Below, piece after piece: positions 36,707 through 45,495 of a stretch of 64,000 bases of DNA (position 1 is its first letter; each line of letters starts with the position of its first letter). The notes under the pieces are model-generated. The model worked only from the letters and a program-made list of their open reading frames with translations. It searched no databases and was not told where the DNA came from. Source of the stretch: CAYVWB01 sp964455395. Its GTDB lineage: Bacteria > Desulfobacterota > Desulfovibrionia > Desulfovibrionales > Desulfovibrionaceae. The stretch spans positions 1 to 64,000 of the forward strand of contig CAYVWB010000017.1 of the NCBI GenBank assembly GCA_964455395.1. Direction: 5' to 3'. Made by a program: the position numbers and the translations under genes.

Positions 36707-37711
36707 TCAGCTGCCGCCGACACTGCGAGGATGGTGCGCCCGGTGGCTTGCGCGCAGACGCGCCGCCTGGACATGGGTGTAGATTTCCGTGGCGGCGATG
36801 TCCGCATGACCCAGCAAGAGCTGCACAGTGCGGAGATCCGCGCCGCCTTCCAGCAAGTGCGTCGCGAAGGAGTGGCGGAAGGTGTGGGGTGAAATGGCCT
36901 TGCGCACGCCAGCCGCTGCGGCGTGTTTGCGGATGAGCTTCCAGACCCCCACACGGGAGAGGCCGCGTCCTGAGCGATTCAAAAAGAGATACTCCTCCAC
37001 GGGAGAGAACTGGGATCGCCAAACCTTGATGTATTGCTCGAAGTATTCCACGGCTTCGTCATGCAGGGGCGCCAGTCGCTCCTTGCTGCCTTTGCCCCAC
37101 ACGCGCACCACGCCAGCCACGGGGTCCACGTCCAGCGGCTTGAGTCCCACCAGCTCGGAGACGCGCAGTCCCGCCGCATAGAGCAACTCCAGCATGGTAC
37201 GGTCGCGGAAGCCCAGCTTCGTGGTCAGGTCGCAGACGCCGAGCAGGGCGTCCACCTCGTCTATGGTGAGGGTCTGTGGCAACGATTTGAGCAGCTTGGG
37301 ATTCTCCAGGCCGGCCGCGGGGTCCTCGGCGAGCAGGCCTTCGGCCGCAAGATAGCCGTAGAAGCCCCGCAAGGTGGACATGCGCCGCGCCAGCGACCGG
37401 GAGGTCACGCCGCGCGCGCGTTCCGCGATCAGATAGAGTGTCAAGGTTCCTTCGCGGACGTCCTCCACGGCGAGAGGCGCCGTCGTCTCGCCAAGGTGCG
37501 CCGAGGCGGTTTCCCCGGCGAGAAACGCCGCAAAGGCCCGCAGATCGCCGGCGTAGGCGGCCAGGGTGTGTTCCGCCAGCCCTTTCTCCACCAGGAGATG
37601 TTCGAGGTACCGGTCCACCAGGGGCGAAGGCGCAACCTCCGACGCGGCGGAATCGCCACGGGCCGCGGCGGCCTCGGGGAGGGGCGAAGTGGGGGGAGTT
37701 GAAGAGGACAT
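36707..37711 (-). CDS. xerD: Tyrosine recombinase XerD
   Basis: Resolves chromosome dimers at dif together with XerC under FtsK control. The 334-residue product has a core-binding domain from about 32 (VDRYLEHLLVEKGLAEHTL). The catalytic residues Arg (AGLRVSEL), Lys (KGSKERLAP), His-x-x-Arg (SPHTFRHSFATHLLEGG), His (LLLGHADI) and Tyr (EIYTHV) are all present. The ending SHRAHHPR is the XerD rather than XerC pattern. The first 30 residues are an Ala/Pro/Ser-rich extension. The start at 37711 has no clear Shine-Dalgarno, so an internal GTG (LVDRYL) remains possible. A candidate dif site lies about 4.5 kb from it and ftsK about 12 kb. Confidence 0.9.
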   Translation of the reverse strand: MSSSTPPTSPLPEAAAARGDSAASEVAPSPLVDRYLEHLLVEKGLAEHTLAAYAGDLRAFAAFLAGETASAHLGETTAPLAVEDVREGTLTLYLIAERARGVTSRSLARRMSTLRGFYGYLAAEGLLAEDPAAGLENPKLLKSLPQTLTIDEVDALLGVCDLTTKLGFRDRTMLELLYAAGLRVSELVGLKPLDVDPVAGVVRVWGKGSKERLAPLHDEAVEYFEQYIKVWRSQFSPVEEYLFLNRSGRGLSRVGVWKLIRKHAAAAGVRKAISPHTFRHSFATHLLEGGADLRTVQLLLGHADIAATEIYTHVQAARLRASHRAHHPRSVGGS

Positions 37712-37951
37712 GAGTGTTGACAGCAGTCAGAGTGCTCATTTAGGAATTTCGGCGGTCGTGTACAATGGACTGCGCCTGCGCGCAAGCCTGTCCCCTGCCC
37801 GCCGGGGTCGCATCGCCATTTGGCCCGCCTGGACGTGGACGCCGTCCGCGTGCGGTTTTGAAGGGGAGCCATGCGCGCCGGATCACTGTTTCGTCGGCGG
37901 CCATCCCGGCGAGCCGACGCCGCCACAGACTTTCATCCTCACGAGGAGCCC

Positions 37952-39121
37952 ATGCCCCAATTCACCTACGCCAAACGTCTGCAGACCCTGCCGCCTTACC
38001 TCTTCGCCGAAATAGACCGCGTGAAAGCCGAGGTGGCGGCGCGCGGTGTGGATATCGTCAGTCTGGGCGTGGGCGACAATGATCTCCCCACCCCGGACTT
38101 CATCATCGAGGCGCTTTGCAAAGCAGCCCGCGATCCCAAGAACCATCAGTACCCCTCCTATGCAGGTCTGCTCACTTTCCGGGAAGCCGTGGCGGAATGG
38201 TATCACCGCCGGTTCGGCGTCTCCCTGGATCCCAAGAAGGAAGTGGTCTCGCTCATCGGCTCCAAGGAGGGCATCTTCCATTTCCCTCTGGCGTTCATCA
38301 ACCCCGGGGACCTCACCCTCGTCTGCACGCCCAACTACCCCGTGCCTCCCGTGGCGGCGAATTTCCTGGGCGGCGAGGTGCAGTACCTCCCCCTCACCGA
38401 AGCGAACGACTTCCTGCCGGACCTGGACGCCGTGACCGACGCCGACTGGGACCGCGCCAAAATGATCTACGTGAACTACCCCAACAACCCCACTTCCAAA
38501 GTGGCGCCGCGGGAGTTCTTCGAGAAGCTGGTCGCCAAATGCGCCAAGCACTCAGTCATCCTCCTGCAGGACGCCGCTTACTCCGAGATCTACTACGATC
38601 CCAAGGACAAGCCCATGTCAGTCCTGGAGATAGACGGCGCCAAGGACGTCGCCATCGAGTTCCACTCCCTCTCCAAGACCTACAACATGACAGGGTGGCG
38701 CCTGGGCATGGCCGTGGGCAACGAGTTCCTCGTGGCAGGCCTTGGCAAGGTGAAGGAGAATGTGGACTCCGGCGTCTTCCAGGCCGTGCAGGAAGCCGGC
38801 GTGGCCGCCCTGCGTCACGGCGACGCTCATGTGGAGACCACCCGCGAAATCTTCAGGAAGCGTCGCGACGAAGCCCTCAAGGCCCTGGACGAAGTGGGCA
38901 TCGAGTACGTCTACCCCAAAGCGACCTTCTACATCTGGGCGAAAGCGCCCAAGGGCTACGGGACCTCCGCGGAGTTCGTCACCCGCATGATCCAGGAAAA
39001 GGGCGTGGTGCTGACGCCGGGCAACGGCTTCGGCGCGCCCGGGGAAGGGTGGTTCCGCATCTCCCTGACGTTGGAAACCGAGCGCTTGATGGAAGCCGTG
39101 GAGCGCATCAAGTCCCTGTGA
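37952..39121 (+). CDS. dapL: LL-diaminopimelate aminotransferase
   Basis: A PLP enzyme converting tetrahydrodipicolinate directly to LL-diaminopimelate, the shortcut in lysine and cell-wall synthesis. The 389-residue product is fold-type I. It has the N-terminal FTYAKRLQTLPPYLFAEID, SLGVGDNDLPTPDFI, the NYPNNPTSKVA loop, the PLP lysine in SLSKTYNMTGWR (about 242) and the C-terminal Arg in WFRISLTLE. ATG 37952 follows GAGGAG. The start of lysA at the window's right edge encodes the last step of the same pathway. The stop overlaps the GTG start of folK. Related class I aminotransferases are the alternative, but length and motifs fit DapL. Confidence 0.9.
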   Translation: MPQFTYAKRLQTLPPYLFAEIDRVKAEVAARGVDIVSLGVGDNDLPTPDFIIEALCKAARDPKNHQYPSYAGLLTFREAVAEWYHRRFGVSLDPKKEVVSLIGSKEGIFHFPLAFINPGDLTLVCTPNYPVPPVAANFLGGEVQYLPLTEANDFLPDLDAVTDADWDRAKMIYVNYPNNPTSKVAPREFFEKLVAKCAKHSVILLQDAAYSEIYYDPKDKPMSVLEIDGAKDVAIEFHSLSKTYNMTGWRLGMAVGNEFLVAGLGKVKENVDSGVFQAVQEAGVAALRHGDAHVETTREIFRKRRDEALKALDEVGIEYVYPKATFYIWAKAPKGYGTSAEFVTRMIQEKGVVLTPGNGFGAPGEGWFRISLTLETERLMEAVERIKSL

Positions 39122-39663
39122 TCTATATCAGTCTGGGCGCCAACGCGGCGGGGCCCATCGGGGACCCGCCGCAGAGCCTCGCCGCCGCCTTGCAGGCTCT
39201 CTCGCTTGTCCCGGGCCTGCGCTTCGGTGTGGCGTCGAGCGTCTACCGCACCGAACCCCAAGGCGACCGCGACCAGCCGTGGTTCCTGAACCAGGTCGCC
39301 GGCTTCGCTGGGGACGCCGCGCTGACGCCGCATGCGTTGCTGGGCCGGCTCCACGCCATCGAGAGGGCGCACGGCCGTGACCGCCGCCGCGAGCGTCGCT
39401 TCGGACCCCGCCCGCTGGATCTGGACATGCTCCTGTTTGATGACCATATCCTTCATTCGGACGCGTTGACGTTGCCGCATCCACGCCTGCGCGAACGGGC
39501 CTTCGTCCTTGTTCCCTTGCTGGAGGCGGCGCCGGGTCTCGTGCTGCCCGGGGGCGAACCCGCCGCAGCGGCGCTGGCCCGTCTGGACCACGCCGTGGAA
39601 GGCGACGTCATCCATCAACCAGCTCCCGGGGCGCGCGACGCTGCCGGGACGACAGGAGGCTGA
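39118..39663 (+). CDS. folK: 2-amino-4-hydroxy-6-hydroxymethyldihydropteridine pyrophosphokinase
   Basis: Transfers pyrophosphate from ATP to the pterin in folate synthesis. The 181-residue product has IYISLGANAAGP at the start, SSVYRTEPQG, WFLNQVAGF, the Arg-rich catalytic loop ending FGPRPLDLDMLLFDD, and LPHPRLRERAFVLVPL. All are family hallmarks. Start GTG 39118 overlaps the dapL stop (GTGA), indicating coupled translation. The downstream small gene begins 4 bases after its stop, so dapL, folK and that gene look like one operon. Confidence 0.93.
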   Translation: MIYISLGANAAGPIGDPPQSLAAALQALSLVPGLRFGVASSVYRTEPQGDRDQPWFLNQVAGFAGDAALTPHALLGRLHAIERAHGRDRRRERRFGPRPLDLDMLLFDDHILHSDALTLPHPRLRERAFVLVPLLEAAPGLVLPGGEPAAAALARLDHAVEGDVIHQPAPGARDAAGTTGG

Positions 39664-39667
39664 CTCC

Positions 39668-39973
39668 ATGTGGAAATTCATCGTGCTGATAGCCGCGGGC
39701 TTCCTGCTCTTCCGCATGTTCGACAACGATCAGAAAAAGAAGAAGAAAGCAGCGGAGAAGGAACAAGCCAAACAAGCCGCCTGCGGCGATCTGGTGCAGG
39801 ATCCCGTCTGCGGGGCCTATGTCTCGCCGGCGGGCGAATTCCGCGTGAAATCCGGCGAGCAGGTGCACTCCTTCTGCAGCTATGAATGCCGCGACAAATA
39901 CCTGAAGGAGATCGGCGCCAAACCCGAGGTGGCCGAAGCCGCCAAGGAAGGCAAGACTGCCGACGACGCCTGA
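39668..39973 (+). CDS. Small membrane-anchored YHS/TRASH-like metal-binding protein
   Basis: A 101-residue protein with one N-terminal membrane helix (about 3-17), a Lys-rich stretch, then a YHS-like module: CGDLVQDPVCGAYV followed by the FCSYECRDKYL cysteine pair. Such modules bind copper or other soft metals. The tail is acidic. ATG 39668 has AGGAGG overlapping the folK stop codon. Function is unknown; a metal-sensing or metal-holding role is inferred from the family. Confidence 0.75.
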   Translation: MWKFIVLIAAGFLLFRMFDNDQKKKKKAAEKEQAKQAACGDLVQDPVCGAYVSPAGEFRVKSGEQVHSFCSYECRDKYLKEIGAKPEVAEAAKEGKTADDA

Positions 39974-40190
39974 CTCCCCCTTGGACGAGGCGCGGCTTCA
40001 TGCATGCACGGCGAGTGACGCTGCTGCGTCTTCATCGCAAGGCGGGAGCGCTTTCGTGACGCGAGCTTTCCGCGGGTGGTTGCCTTCACCGGTTGTGTTC
40101 AGGTACCATGGAACCAAGCGCGAGTGCGCCCGACGGCGCGCACCGGGCGCGTCTTCACCACCCACGACCACCTGCAGCGGGGAGTTCGCC

Positions 40191-40835
40191 ATGCAATTCT
40201 TTCTCGACACCGGCAACCTCGACGAGATCAAGCAGGCCCAAGCATACGGCCTCATCGACGGCGTCACCACCAACCCCTCCCTGCTCGCCAAGCAAGGCGG
40301 CGACTGGCGCGAACAATGCCAGAAGATCGTGCATGCAGTTGACGGCCCCGTGAGCCTGGAAGTGGTGAGCACGGACGCCGAGGGCATGCTCGCCGAAGCG
40401 CGCGAACTGGTGAAGTTCGGGCCCAACGTGGTGGTCAAGATCCCCATGCTGCTGGAAGGGCTGAAGGCCGTGCGGCAGCTTGCCGAAGCCGGCGTGCAGA
40501 CCAACGTGACCTTGTGTTTCTCCGCCAGCCAGGCGCTGTTGGCGGCCAAGGCCGGGGCCACGTACATCAGCCCCTTCGTGGGCCGTCTGGACGACATCTC
40601 CACCGAGGGCATGGACCTCATCGGCCAGATCATCGCCATCTACCGCAACTACGATTTCCCCACCAAGGTGCTCACCGCCAGCGCACGCAGCCCCATGCAC
40701 GTGGTGGAGGCCGCGCTCATGGGGTCGGACGTCATCACCGTGCCCTTCAAGGTCCTGGAACAGCTCGCCTCCCACCCGTTGACGGACGTAGGGCTGGAGA
40801 AATTCCTTGCGGACTGGAAAAAGGTGGCCGGGTAG
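40191..40835 (+). CDS. fsa: Fructose-6-phosphate aldolase/transaldolase, TalC-Fsa type
   Basis: A short (214-residue) class I aldolase of the transaldolase family that links the pentose and fructose phosphate pools. The Schiff-base lysine is Lys83 in NVVVKIPM. Also seen are FFLDTGNLDEI, DGVTTNPSL, TLCFSASQALLAAKAGATYISPFVGRLDD and SARSPMHVVEAALMGSDVITVPF. GGGGAG lies six bases before ATG 40191. Whether it acts as aldolase or transaldolase cannot be told from sequence. It stands alone and is convergent with a membrane-protein gene. Confidence 0.93.
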   Translation: MQFFLDTGNLDEIKQAQAYGLIDGVTTNPSLLAKQGGDWREQCQKIVHAVDGPVSLEVVSTDAEGMLAEARELVKFGPNVVVKIPMLLEGLKAVRQLAEAGVQTNVTLCFSASQALLAAKAGATYISPFVGRLDDISTEGMDLIGQIIAIYRNYDFPTKVLTASARSPMHVVEAALMGSDVITVPFKVLEQLASHPLTDVGLEKFLADWKKVAG

Positions 40836-40906
40836 GGCGCCGTCTCCTTCAGGACGTCATGGGAGAGGGCGGCTTTCCGTACCGACTCGCCCCGGAAGCC
40901 GATTCC

Positions 40907-41299
40907 TCATGCAGGCCGTGCGCCGAGCGCATGGATCAGCCGCGGCCCCAGGCCGGTCCAGAGCAGCATCAGCAGCCAGAGGCGGCCTTTGAGGATGTTG
41001 TAGTCGCCGAGCAGTTTCGACCACGAATGGCCGCCCACCCATCGTCCGAAACCGAATTCGAAAGCCACGGTGAGCGCCAGCCACAGACCGCCCCAGGTCC
41101 ACGCCGCGCCGGCGTCTTCGATGGCCCAGTGGCGACTCAGCACCAGGAAATAGCAGCCGAAGAGGACGATGCCCAGCACTGTGGAGAGCTGATGCGCCGC
41201 ACGTTCACCCATGCGTTTGCCGTAGGTCGACTCACGGAGCACGCCGTTGGCGATGGCCAGAGGGATGAGCAGCGCCCAGTAGATCAAAGCCTGGAGCAT
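40907..41299 (-). CDS. Integral membrane protein, unknown function
   Basis: A 130-residue protein with four predicted membrane helices (about 5-22, 38-56, 67-85, 104-122) and short charged loops (RESTYGKRMGERAAHQ, RWVGGHSWSKLLGDYNILKG). No family is recognised. ATG 41299 has GAGGT in front, lying at the end of the preceding DUF2867-like gene, eight bases away, so the two are probably co-transcribed. They may act together at the membrane, but nothing in the sequence says how. Confidence 0.7.
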   Translation of the reverse strand: MLQALIYWALLIPLAIANGVLRESTYGKRMGERAAHQLSTVLGIVLFGCYFLVLSRHWAIEDAGAAWTWGGLWLALTVAFEFGFGRWVGGHSWSKLLGDYNILKGRLWLLMLLWTGLGPRLIHALGARPA

Positions 41300-41307
41300 G
41301 GCGACCT

Positions 41308-41940
41308 CTACGAATCGGAATGCGCTGGCGAACGCGCCGCGTGACGCAGCATGGCGTCCAGCACCAGATGGTGGAAGGGTTTCACCGCAGTGAAATAGAG
41401 CCGGCCGCCTGCGTGCTTGAAGCGCACGGCGGTGGCCACCTCGAAACGGCGGATGGCGTCGGGCGCAGCCGTGGGTGGAGAGGTCTGGGCCACGGCCATG
41501 CGCGCCGTAAGCGTGGCGTCTTCGGCGCGGCCCAGCCAGAAGACGCCGTGTTGCGCGTCCTCCACCACGAATGGACCCACCGTCGCCCCCGGCTCGAAGT
41601 ATGGGTCGAGGGCTTCATCACCCGCGACAGCGTGCTGCGTCGAAACGGTGGCAGGATCGCGCCGCTCGGTGATTCCCGGCAAGGTGACGCCCAGAGGCCG
41701 CGCCGCGACCCTTCGCACGGCATAGAGGCCGCGCAGCCACAAGGGGCTGTAGTCCAGAAGGCCATGGACGAAGGCGCGTAGCGGCTTGGCGGCCTCGGCT
41801 GTCTTCACTTCGAAATGGTGGGCGTCGCGCGCCAGGGCTTCCCAGAGTTCGGCGCGGCGGCGGGTCGTTCCATAAACTGATGAGAGCATGGGCGTGTGTG
41901 GTGTGGGGTTGCTCGTGGTGGGAGATGCTGCGTCCGTCAT
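41308..41940 (-). CDS. DUF2867-like protein
   Basis: A 210-residue soluble protein. Its C-terminal half resembles DUF2867 (VGPFVVEDAQHGVFWLGRAE, a strand-rich middle, then FTAVKPFHHLVLDAMLRHA). It has no signal peptide or obvious catalytic motif. The first 18 residues are Thr/Pro-rich. ATG 41940 lacks a good Shine-Dalgarno, and an ATG 51 bases in (MLSSVYGTT) is an alternative start. It is followed closely by a membrane-protein gene. The dif-like site lies 262 bp upstream of its start. Confidence 0.6.
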   Translation of the reverse strand: MTDAASPTTSNPTPHTPMLSSVYGTTRRRAELWEALARDAHHFEVKTAEAAKPLRAFVHGLLDYSPLWLRGLYAVRRVAARPLGVTLPGITERRDPATVSTQHAVAGDEALDPYFEPGATVGPFVVEDAQHGVFWLGRAEDATLTARMAVAQTSPPTAAPDAIRRFEVATAVRFKHAGGRLYFTAVKPFHHLVLDAMLRHAARSPAHSDS

Positions 41941-42444
41941 CCCAGAGAAGCGGGAGCGCCGTCAAGGCGTGTCGTGTGCTGCGTCGAGTTGTCCCGCAGG
42001 TTTGCCTGGGTCGCAAAGAGCCGCGCAACATGCGTGACGGCCGACCTCGACGCACGGCATGTGCGGAAGCAGGCGCCATCCATGGTGGAGCCTCCGGACC
42101 GGAATACGGAAGGGGGCTCCCGGAATACACCCGAAGAGGTGGTCGAGGCGGGAAACTGGCGGTGCGGTCAAGCGCCGCAGACGTGCAAGCTGACGGACTA
42201 AAGTTAACATAATTTACATTATGAGACTAAAATGGGCGTGCGCGCAAGGGCTGCGTCTCGCGCCATTCGGGTCGCGCACCGAGTGGCAAAGTCTTCGCCG
42301 AGATGTGTCTCGCCGTTCTGTCATCGCCTTGGGGCGGCTCTGGCTCGGGCGAGGTGCTGTCTCGTGCCTGGAAGTTGTGTGGCGCTTGAGATATCGGAGC
42401 TGCTGGACTGCTGAAAATGGGGAACTTGGAAACCAGGGGGCGCG
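41941..42444. other. Intergenic region holding the dif-like site
   Basis: About 500 bp with no credible gene. The DUF2867-like gene starts at its left edge and the adenylate cyclase gene ends at its right edge. It contains the AT-rich 28-bp site described separately, in otherwise GC-rich sequence. Confidence 0.7.
42202..42229 (-). other. Candidate chromosome-dimer resolution site dif
   Basis: Read on the minus strand: an 11-bp arm TAGTCTCATAA, a 6-bp centre TGTAAA and an 11-bp arm TTATGTTAACT. Against E. coli dif the XerD arm matches 10 of 11, the centre 5 of 6 and the XerC arm 6 of 11, including its inner CATAA. The 11-6-11 layout and the location between xerD and ftsK support the call. It marks the likely replication terminus. 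Confidence 0.8.
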
Positions 42445-44676
42445 TCATTTGCTCTCGTGGCTGAAGACCGAGTCCCAACCTTCCTGCGGCGGGTTGGCGC
42501 GCAGATAGCGACATCGTTCGGCATAGACCGTGTACAGCCGGCGGCCCGTGCTTTCCTGCAGACGCGTGAACCGGGTCAAGGCGCGTTCGAATGCGTGTTG
42601 CTTGTACATCTCCAGGGCTTCCTTGTGGTCGTTGACCTCTTCGTCGCTCTCGTCCAGTCGGGGCGCGAAGATGGTCACGGACTGTGCTTTGCCTTTCACG
42701 CGGACGGTGTCCACCTCGAAGGACGCCACATGGCCGTGCGCGCACGCGGCCACATGTTCGCTCATCAATATGGTGACGCCGTAGAACTTGGTGAGTCCCT
42801 CCAGTCGTGACGTGAGGTTCACCCCGTCACCTATGATGGTGTAATTGAAGAGGTTGTTGCTACCCATGTTGCCTACGCGCACGGTGTCGCAGTGGACGCC
42901 AGCGCCGATCCGTAAAGTAACGCCGTACTCGCGTTGGAGGCTGGGGTTAAGCGTTTTCAGTGCGTGCGCCATGGCCACGGCGGCTTCCACTGCGCGGCAT
43001 TGGTGGTCCGACACGTCCAGGGGGGCGTTCCAGAACGCCATGATGGCGTCGCCGATGAACTTGTCCACCGTGCCCATGCGCTGGGTGATGATTTCCGTCA
43101 TGGGGGTGAAGTAGGCGTGCAGCAAGGCGCTCAGCTGTTGCGGGGTGAGGGTTTCGCTCAGAGAGGTGAAGCCACGCAGATCAGTGAAAAGTATGGATAT
43201 CTGCTTCTCTTCGCCTGTCAGGGAGAGCCGTTCCGGCGCCTCCGCCAGTTGTTCCACCACCGCTGGCGCCACGTAGCTGGAAAAGGCCGTCTTGAAGAAA
43301 CGCTTTTGGGTTTCCTCCCGCCAGAAGCGCATCATGGTCAGGCCGAGGAAGACCAGCCCAAGGACCAGCATGGGGAACAGCGGGGAGACGTGCCAGCCTT
43401 GCTCCATGCACCAGACTGCGCCGCGCCACATGGCGTAGCCGCTGCCCAGGGCCAGCGCCAGGGCGAACCGAGCGCGCGTCACGGCAAGAAGTACGGTAAA
43501 AACGAACCCCACTGCCGCCGTGGCGAGAAGCTCCCCGCCCCACGCCCAGGACGGCCTTGCGATGAAGTCCCGCTGCAACAGCATGTCGATGATGGTCGCA
43601 TGGGTCTCCACCCCGGGGTAGACAGGGTCCAGCGGGGTCGAACGCAGGTCCATCAGTCCGCTGGCGGAGCTCCCCACCAGCGCTATTTTCCCTTCAAGGC
43701 CGCCGTCTGCGTAGCGCTGCGCCAGCACGTCCCCTGCACTCACGTATCGGAAGGTGCGGCGTGGTCCGCGAAACTTCAGAAGGAGGTTGCCCGAAGCGTC
43801 CAGAGGGATGCGCAACCCTTTGAATTCCATTGCGAATACGCCGTTTTCGTCCATGTGAATCAAGGCTGTGGGCAACGCCTCGCCGTGCGCGCGCGCCAGG
43901 GTCGCCAGCGCCAGCGAGGGATAGAGCTCCCCGCCGTGGCGCATGAAGAGCGGCGTGCGTCGCAAGATGCCGTCCCAGTCCATGCTGGTGGTGAAGAAGC
44001 CCGCAGCGGTGGCTGCTTCCCGCAGGCGTTTGTGGTTCAAGGTCGCTGCGCTCGCGTTGGCGATGCGCGCCAGGCTGTGGCGCTGGTCCACGTCCGGCAG
44101 GAAGAGAAACGCGTGCGGGAGCGTGTGCGTCGGGCGCTGTACGTTTTTATCGGACTGCTTGTCGAGGGCGCGGTCCGCCGTGAAGAAGTGTCGCCCCAGC
44201 ACGTAGGGGCCTGCCTGGAGGACATTGGCGAGCACGGCGTCGTTGTCCATCAATTGAGGCGGCAGCCCTTGAATGCGCGCTTCCACCCGCAGATCCCGCT
44301 TGAGCTCCCGAAGCAGGACATCCGGGCTGGTGCGGTCCGGTTCCGCAAAGACGACGTCCAGCCCCACGGCGCGAACGCCCGACTCCTTGAGTCGCGCAAG
44401 CAGCAGCGCCACGCGATAGCGCGGCCAGGGCCACTGCCCATACTCCTGCAAGGTCGCTTCATCCAGGTCCACCACGATGGGGACGCCGGAGGTCGCGTTA
44501 TGATGGGTTCGCTGCAGAAGGATGTCGTAGAGTTTGTACTCCATGTAGACCATGAGGTTCGGTCGGATCACGAAGAGCGCGCAGACCGCCAATGTGAGCG
44601 ACGCGCCCACGAGCCCCACGAGCGCCGCCGTCCGCAGCTTGCGGAAGGTGCGGAGAATGAGACGGATCATGCGCAT
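42445..44676 (-). CDS. CHASE2-domain adenylate/guanylate cyclase
   Basis: A membrane-bound class III nucleotidyl cyclase of 743 residues. There is one N-terminal membrane helix (about 15-37). An extracytoplasmic CHASE2 sensor follows (YDILLQRTHH, VDLDEATLQEYGQWPWPR, GLDVVFAEPDR, later RFRG-like blocks). Three membrane helices lie at about 365-440. The cyclase domain from about 480 has metal aspartates in LFTDLRGFTSLSE and VDKFIGDAIMAFWNAP, with the adenine-selecting Lys of DKFIGD, and the transition-state Asn and Arg in GDGVNLTSRLEG. Product is most likely cAMP. The start lacks a clear Shine-Dalgarno. A dyad lies just upstream. A possible cAMP receptor is the ZIP-like protein at 22.9-24.2 kb. 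Confidence 0.9.
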   Translation of the reverse strand: MRMIRLILRTFRKLRTAALVGLVGASLTLAVCALFVIRPNLMVYMEYKLYDILLQRTHHNATSGVPIVVDLDEATLQEYGQWPWPRYRVALLLARLKESGVRAVGLDVVFAEPDRTSPDVLLRELKRDLRVEARIQGLPPQLMDNDAVLANVLQAGPYVLGRHFFTADRALDKQSDKNVQRPTHTLPHAFLFLPDVDQRHSLARIANASAATLNHKRLREAATAAGFFTTSMDWDGILRRTPLFMRHGGELYPSLALATLARAHGEALPTALIHMDENGVFAMEFKGLRIPLDASGNLLLKFRGPRRTFRYVSAGDVLAQRYADGGLEGKIALVGSSASGLMDLRSTPLDPVYPGVETHATIIDMLLQRDFIARPSWAWGGELLATAAVGFVFTVLLAVTRARFALALALGSGYAMWRGAVWCMEQGWHVSPLFPMLVLGLVFLGLTMMRFWREETQKRFFKTAFSSYVAPAVVEQLAEAPERLSLTGEEKQISILFTDLRGFTSLSETLTPQQLSALLHAYFTPMTEIITQRMGTVDKFIGDAIMAFWNAPLDVSDHQCRAVEAAVAMAHALKTLNPSLQREYGVTLRIGAGVHCDTVRVGNMGSNNLFNYTIIGDGVNLTSRLEGLTKFYGVTILMSEHVAACAHGHVASFEVDTVRVKGKAQSVTIFAPRLDESDEEVNDHKEALEMYKQHAFERALTRFTRLQESTGRRLYTVYAERCRYLRANPPQEGWDSVFSHESK

Positions 44677-44680
44677 GGAA

Positions 44681-44697
44681 GTACGGTAAAACTGTAC
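44681..44697. promoter_or_regulatory. Dyad between the cyclase gene and yedF
   Basis: GTACGGT-AAA-ACTGTAC, seven-base arms with one mismatch, ending 5 bases upstream of the cyclase start codon in the divergent spacer. It may be an operator or an mRNA leader hairpin. Confidence 0.35.
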
Positions 44698-44808
44698 GAG
44701 TGCGCTGGCGCGTTGTCGCCCGCCGTGGGGGCGCCAAGGTTGCTTTTCTCGCCAGGGTCTGCAATCTGAAAGATGTTCGTTTCGAAATTCATCTCAGGAG
44801 CCCGTCTC

Positions 44809-45429
44809 ATGGCTACACCTCTGGATTGCACCGGTCTGCCCTGCCCCCAACCCGTGCTGCGTTGCAAGCGCCGTCTGGAAGACGATTCGCCTGCGCATCT
44901 CGAAATCGTCGTGGACAACGACGCCGCCGCGCAGAACGTCACCCGCTTCCTGCAGAGTCAAGGGTTTGGCGTCACCCAGACGCTGGAGGCCGGCATCTAC
45001 ACCCTCTCCGCCGCCCGCGACGCGGAGACGTATTCCCCGGTCGATGCGGACGGCTGCGAGCTCATGAACGCGGACGCACTGGCCGCAGCCGGCGTACGCT
45101 GCGTGGTTTTCCTCACGGCGGAGACCATCGGCCGCGGCGACGACGTCCTTGGCGGCAAGCTCATGCAGAATTTTCTTGCCACGTTGCCGGAGCTGGGTAA
45201 AGCGCTCTGGCGCGTGGTCTGCGTCAACGGCGCGGTCCGCCTCGCCGTCGAGGAGCACCCCGCCTTTGCGCATCTCAAGGCGTTGGAAGACGCCGGCGCC
45301 GAGGTGCTCGTCTGCGGCACGTGCCTGGAGCACTTCGGCTTGGCTGAACGCCGCGCCGTGGGGCAGACCACCAACATGCTGGATGTGGTGACGAGCCTTC
45401 AGCTTGCGGGCAAGCTCATCACGCCTTAG
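44809..45429 (+). CDS. yedF: YedF-type protein: TusA-like sulfurtransferase fused to a DsrE-like domain
   Basis: A 206-residue cytoplasmic protein often linked to selenium or sulfur trafficking. The TusA-like N-terminal domain has DCTGLPCPQPVLRCK with the active Cys in the CPxP motif. The C-terminal part (about 90-206) is DsrE/F-like, with VVFLTAETIGRGDDVLGGKLM, AVRLAVEE and EVLVCGTCLEHFGL. ATG 44809 has CAGGAG in front; an upstream ATG in frame at 44773 is less likely. It is divergent from the cyclase gene. Its partner is not determined. Confidence 0.9.
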   Translation: MATPLDCTGLPCPQPVLRCKRRLEDDSPAHLEIVVDNDAAAQNVTRFLQSQGFGVTQTLEAGIYTLSAARDAETYSPVDADGCELMNADALAAAGVRCVVFLTAETIGRGDDVLGGKLMQNFLATLPELGKALWRVVCVNGAVRLAVEEHPAFAHLKALEDAGAEVLVCGTCLEHFGLAERRAVGQTTNMLDVVTSLQLAGKLITP

Positions 45430-45495
45430 ACTCATGGACGGCTTGACTCGTGGACGCCCTGCTCCGGACGACGGATCCGGCCGTATTCCATTCCC

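Noticed and set aside
40191..40835. Full-length transaldolase (Tal)
   Set aside because: At 214 residues with Lys83 it fits the short TalC/Fsa class, not the 310-residue Tal class.
40837..40875. Terminator between the transaldolase and the convergent membrane-protein gene
   Set aside because: The arms pair only with a three-base bulge and are followed by just three T, too weak to list.
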